A stretch of 64,000 nt of DNA from contig NZ_CP032678.1 of NCBI RefSeq assembly GCF_003627215.1, forward strand, positions 310,001 through 374,000. The letters are read 5' to 3'. The notes under the pieces are model-generated. The model did no database searches and was not told the DNA's origin. It worked only from the letters and a program-made list of their open reading frames with translations. Of this stretch, positions 60,844 to 64,000 are shown one piece after another. Made by a program: the position numbers and the translations under genes. Origin of the DNA: Pseudomonas sp. Leaf58 (GTDB lineage Bacteria; Pseudomonadota; Gammaproteobacteria; Pseudomonadales; Pseudomonadaceae). Within the stretch, counting starts at the first letter, position 1. The number at the start of each line of letters is the position of its first letter.

Positions 60844-62205
60844 CTAGAGACCAATATCGCTCTGGAGGATATTGGCGAGTAAATGCTCATTTTCCATGTT
60901 GTTGAGTATAGCGTAGTTGCCAGTGACCTGGTAAGCGAATACCCGCGCCGCATCGTGATGATTGCACACCTGTAGCAGTTGCTCAGTCGTGGCCGCCATC
61001 AGCAAGGCTTTGAGGTACACCATGGCCTTGTCCATGTCCTTGTAGTCGATTCGCTTATCGACCAGTCCCATCAGTTTGCGGTGTAGCCACATTTCATCGC
61101 TGCCGTGCGCTTGCTTGAGACGAAGCGCTTCGCCAACCGGGATGTCCAGAATCATGGCGCCCAAGAACAGATCCCCCTGCTGGGGAATGTGTTTGCCCAG
61201 AAAATCGGCCAGCGCCGCGAGTTTGTCGGACAGTCCCTTGAGGACTTTCGGGTCTTTTTGATCGCGGTGGGTGAATACTTCGAAAGGGGGCAAATCATCG
61301 CCAGCAAACCCATGGCTTTCTCGATAGCCTTGCAATATGTCGGGGCCAACGGCAACGGCTAGATAGTCTGGATTCAGGCTCAAGGTGAGTAAATCCTGGT
61401 TAAACGCGCCCACACTGACCGATCGATTTTCCAGGTTGCCGCCCAGATTCTGCGCGATCTCATTGCACTCCACGATGCTGGTCAAGACACTGCCCATCAC
61501 CAACTGGCGCAGGGCGCGGCAGTGCGCATCGACGACCGGGAAATTGCCGTTTTTCAATAACGCCTCAAACGTTGCAACCGCTTTGCTGAATTCCTGGTGG
61601 TTGTCGGCGTCAGCGCTGATCAAGGAATAGAAGTCCAGCATGCCGACAAAGTTCTGCTGGTGATTGAGCTTGCTGTTGTACAGCAGGCATTCGGGGCCAT
61701 TGAGCAGCAGATATCCGAGGGTCTGATCGCTCCACGTCGCCTCAGTTGGAAATTGCCGGCTGGCGCAGTACTTCGAATGGTAGCCTTCACGGGCCTGGCT
61801 CGCGATGAGCGAACTGCCCATGGATCGAGCTACTTCGGTCACCCTTTCCAGGATCCGGGGTTGCTGGACATGATCCAGGCCACAACTGAGACCCAATGCC
61901 GCTAGGTAGCCACTCCCGGCCCCAGGGAATGCCGTGTTGAGGTCGGCCATCACACTGCAGATGCTCTGTTCATCTCCAAACAGGTTGGCCGCCTCAAGCA
62001 CTGCAGCGAGGCACCGATCGGCAAAGGCCTGGCCCTGCAAAAGGTGATTCTTGTCATGATTCTTGCGAAGCTGAAAGGCTTGGCGGTATTGGCTGACCAC
62101 CTCGTTGATACTGGCGCATGCTTCGCCCAGCTCACGGGCTTGTGGAGAGCAATGAAATGTTCTGGCGGTCATGAGGGGCAGTGTTCGGTCGGGATATAGT
62201 TTCAT
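60844..62205 (-). CDS. Tail-motif protein (ends QSDIGL), 453 aa
   Basis: I use the ATG at 62205 (KLYPDRTLPLMTARTFHC); an ATG 11 residues later is also possible. It is helical and soluble, with LLNGPECLLYNSKL in a place equivalent to the VYN core and a long helical C-terminal half. It ends NILQSDIGL, obeying the shared rule with Ile at -3. It sits in the middle of a five-gene operon of otherwise tail-less proteins. Confidence 0.75.
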   Translation of the reverse strand: MKLYPDRTLPLMTARTFHCSPQARELGEACASINEVVSQYRQAFQLRKNHDKNHLLQGQAFADRCLAAVLEAANLFGDEQSICSVMADLNTAFPGAGSGYLAALGLSCGLDHVQQPRILERVTEVARSMGSSLIASQAREGYHSKYCASRQFPTEATWSDQTLGYLLLNGPECLLYNSKLNHQQNFVGMLDFYSLISADADNHQEFSKAVATFEALLKNGNFPVVDAHCRALRQLVMGSVLTSIVECNEIAQNLGGNLENRSVSVGAFNQDLLTLSLNPDYLAVAVGPDILQGYRESHGFAGDDLPPFEVFTHRDQKDPKVLKGLSDKLAALADFLGKHIPQQGDLFLGAMILDIPVGEALRLKQAHGSDEMWLHRKLMGLVDKRIDYKDMDKAMVYLKALLMAATTEQLLQVCNHHDAARVFAYQVTGNYAILNNMENEHLLANILQSDIGL

Positions 62206-62277
62206 CCTAGCCCTTGCTGGCGACCCAATGCCAACGGTAATTGCTTTTAGCATCGCTCTGGGCCACGGCCCTGGGTG

Positions 62278-62586
62278 CTAGCCGGAAAAAGTTGGGATGG
62301 GCCCCTGGTGCAAGGCATGCAGATAGGGTCGAGAGAACTCCCGCTCCTCATCCACATCGACCAGGCCTTTGACCGCCAGCACACCCTGGACAAAACCCAT
62401 CCAGCGCGACAACTTGTCGAAAGGGTAGCGATGCGCATTTTGCATGGCTTCCGCACACAGTCGAGAGAGGTGCTCGCCGCGACATTTTTCCGGCAAGTCC
62501 TGGAGCTCGGCCATGTGACTGGCGATCAGTTTCTGGTACCGACCAAAGAGCACTTCGACGGCCTGGGCTTCAGCGATGGTAAGCAT
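62278..62586 (-). CDS. Hypothetical protein, 102 aa
   Basis: AGGAG precedes the ATG at 62586. The product MLTIAEAQAVEVLFGRYQKL is helical, soluble and Cys-poor. It follows the CxxCPW-type gene by three bases, so the two are co-transcribed. I recognise the shape of a common Pseudomonas phage/plasmid hypothetical but no named family. Confidence 0.65.
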   Translation of the reverse strand: MLTIAEAQAVEVLFGRYQKLIASHMAELQDLPEKCRGEHLSRLCAEAMQNAHRYPFDKLSRWMGFVQGVLAVKGLVDVDEEREFSRPYLHALHQGPIPTFSG

Positions 62587-62589
62587 GGC

Positions 62590-62988
62590 CTACTCCTGTT
62601 CAACCTCAGCATCTTTCAGCACGGTCACGAGCTGATGCATGATCATGATTTTCGGCGCAGGTTCATCGCCGAGCGTGTGATGATCAATGAAGTCCTGCGC
62701 CTGGGTGATGACCCCGTCGCGGTCGGCGGGCAGCCTGAGCAAGGCGGGGTCGCGGGGTACCTTGCAGCGGTTGGCAAAGTGAATAGCCCTTCCTGCGCAC
62801 TGTGGTGCCTGGGCCGCCTGCGCTTCCCAGTCGGTACGTTCGTAGTCCACGTGCATATGGCACGGCATGCGTTGCTCAGCTTCCGAGGTCTGCAGAAACT
62901 CAAGGGGTGTGGAGCCACCCAGCCAGCCGCGAGCGCTCTGCACTTTCCAGGGGCATTCTCGGCAAGGGCGTTTGTGCTGTCGCTTCAT
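62590..62988 (-). CDS. CPW-motif protein (DUF6283-like), 132 aa
   Basis: I start at the ATG at 62988. The sequence RPCRECPWKVQSARGWLGGS, then QRMPCHMHVDYERTDWEAQA, matches small phage/plasmid proteins with a Cys/His cluster (C-x-x-C-P-W ... C-H), probably a zinc or metal site. I place it in the DUF6283 group from memory. First gene of the five-gene operon. Confidence 0.65.
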   Translation of the reverse strand: MKRQHKRPCRECPWKVQSARGWLGGSTPLEFLQTSEAEQRMPCHMHVDYERTDWEAQAAQAPQCAGRAIHFANRCKVPRDPALLRLPADRDGVITQAQDFIDHHTLGDEPAPKIMIMHQLVTVLKDAEVEQE

Positions 62989-63063
62989 GGAGGGGTTCCG
63001 CTGAGTGAGCCTCAGATAATGATCCTCTCGGGAGGAAAATGGAAGGGGGCAGTCGATTGCTTT

Positions 63064-63077
63064 GTTTGCTTGCAAAC
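63064..63077. promoter_or_regulatory. Perfect palindrome, possible operator
   Basis: GTTTGC and GCAAAC flank a TT centre (14 bases). It lies 76 bases upstream of the operon starting at 62988 and near a CATATTG element at 63104-63110 on the minus strand. Confidence 0.4.
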
Positions 63078-63194
63078 AGCTGCTTGGATTGTGGGTTGCA
63101 GGTCAATATGCGCAATACTTGAGGTTGCTCGTTTTTTCGGGGACAATTCCTTCATAACAAGAGGCCCAGCGCGGCCATACACCAGGATTTTGTT

Positions 63195-63599
63195 GTGAAA
63201 GTTGACCTCAATCAGGCACTGGCGACCGTGGTTGCCATCCTCAAGAAATTTCCAGTAGGCGCCGCCCGCACTGATGACCTTGCCCGCATGGAGTCCCTGC
63301 TTCAGGATCGCGAAGCTCAGAAAACAGAGTTCTACGTGGGGCTGTCCAGGGCCATCGACATGACCAAGACCCTGTGGCACCTGCTGAATGATGACGACCG
63401 CAGGGTCGTGCGCCACGCCCAATCCGACCTGTACGCGGGCATTGAAGATCAGGGGGTTGATGTGGATGTTGATGTGGATCGGGAGTTGCTACGGCGGTTG
63501 GAAGCCCATGCATTGCGCCACAACAAAAGCCTCAACCAGGTTGTTCAAGACGCACTGGCCGGCTGCGTCAGTGGCTTGACCTTTGCCATGCGTGCGTGA
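63195..63599 (+). CDS. Protein with ribbon-helix-helix-like C-terminus, 134 aa
   Basis: A GTG start gives KVDLNQALATVVAILKKFPV. Residues 1-85 are helical. The last 40 (DVDVDVDRELLRRLEAHALR, then HNKSLNQVVQDALAG) have the strand-helix-helix rhythm of CopG/Arc-type DNA-binding proteins. It ends 145 bases before the first CRISPR-like repeat. Its role as a regulator is inferred. Confidence 0.65.
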   Translation: MKVDLNQALATVVAILKKFPVGAARTDDLARMESLLQDREAQKTEFYVGLSRAIDMTKTLWHLLNDDDRRVVRHAQSDLYAGIEDQGVDVDVDVDRELLRRLEAHALRHNKSLNQVVQDALAGCVSGLTFAMRA

Positions 63600-63743
63600 G
63601 GGCTCAGGCTTGCTCCACGACTCGTTGCATGACGTTCTTTAATACCCCTTTGAGGCGCACTATCCACTGTAACCGCCTACAACGGACTGGTTATCCCTGC
63701 TTTAGGGGCGGGGAAGGTCAGGCTGTTCGAGGTCATTTATATC

Positions 63744-64000
63744 CATCACCGCCTTATCGGCGGCTTAGAAATGAACTTGGAGCAGGCCTCCACCCGCGAC
63801 GCATCTCCCCGCCAGCAGGCGGCTTAGAAGTGCGAGGCGGATGTGCCAGCCCATGGCAATTGCCTTACCACCTTTCAGGTGGCTTAGAATCTGAACACCA
63901 CGCCGACGATCTCCTCGGTGGCATCCACGCCCAGCAGACGGTTTAGACAAAGGGGCAAGCACAAGCTCCTGGAGCATTCCCGCCAGCTAGGCGGCCTAGC
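63744..64000 (+). CRISPR. CRISPR-like array with diverged type I-F-like repeats
   Basis: Five repeat units are visible at 63744-63771, 63804-63830, 63863-63890, 63922-63949 and 63975 to the window edge. The first matches 20 of 28 positions of a typical I-F repeat (GTTCACTGCC...GGCAGCTAAGAAA type) as I recall it. Spacers 1-3 are 32, 32 and 31 bases, the I-F norm; spacer 4 is 25. Stems are CCGCC/GGCGG in units 1, 2 and 5, and CCACC/GGTGG in unit 3, a paired change. Unit 4 has a damaged stem. All end in a [CT]TTAG- or CTAG-type 3' handle. No cas gene is in view. Confidence 0.7.

Noticed and set aside
63684..63711. Possible further repeat unit one period upstream of 63744
   Set aside because: It has TTTAG but no CCGCC/GGCGG-type stem and is out of register by three bases.
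63596..63946. 116-codon frame across the CRISPR-like repeats
   Set aside because: It overlaps the repeats and is low-complexity in their frame, with no ribosome site; the array explains the openness.

Overview
The window looks like part of a large accessory replicon (plasmid or megaplasmid) of a Pseudomonas-like gammaproteobacterium. The evidence is moderately GC-rich coding sequence, sigma70-type promoters, a KfrB-domain protein, a FinO/ProQ-domain protein, short phage/plasmid-type families (DUF4031, ASCH, Lar-like zinc ribbon, GIY-YIG), many small hypothetical genes, no rRNA, no convincing tRNA and no core metabolism. The organism call is inference; no sequence search was possible.

Layout. 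1-6.2 kb: divergent promoters, then a plus-strand run of mostly unknown genes ending in a lipoprotein, a lone DUF262 domain and a Lar-like zinc ribbon. 6.3-14.2 kb: first members of a large tail-sharing protein family (6339, 12060), a GIY-YIG protein, a frameshifted gene and a membrane-anchored HExxH protein. 14.2-18.5 kb: an RND efflux pump and its adaptor, with no outer-membrane channel or regulator beside them. 18.7-25.8 kb: small membrane and cytosolic proteins, a KfrB-domain protein, a frameshifted sulfite-oxidase-like gene, an ASCH protein and a DUF4031 protein. 26.3-28.1 kb: an IS200/IS605 element with divergent tnpA and tnpB, inserted immediately after the start of a DUF4031-adjacent gene. 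28.1-36.1 kb: a ProQ/FinO-domain gene, a YbdG-like MscS channel, a secreted HExxH protein and an ankyrin protein.

36.2-62.2 kb is the most striking part. It is dominated by a paralogous family: a minus-strand cluster (36.2-40.4 kb), a plus-strand tandem array of about 510-residue proteins (40.5-53.5 kb), and further members at 55.2 and 60.8 kb. Together with copies at 6.3, 12.1 and 29.5 kb I count 16 proteins of 154-551 residues. Each ends exactly at its C-terminus with Leu-x-x-[Asp/Glu]-[Leu/Ile]-[Gly/Ala]-[Leu/Ile]. The large members also share internal motifs around VYNxG, NLFSxF and CGF. An AT-richer two-gene nucleotidyltransferase toxin-antitoxin-like module sits inside the array.

The last 260 bases hold a CRISPR-like array. 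It has about 28-base repeats resembling type I-F repeats and 32-base spacers, but the repeats are highly diverged, including one repeat whose stem carries a compensatory change. No cas genes lie in the window.

Across the window the heptamer TATATTG recurs upstream of genes at promoter-like distances. Four genes carry single-base frame disruptions, so either decay or assembly error must be considered.
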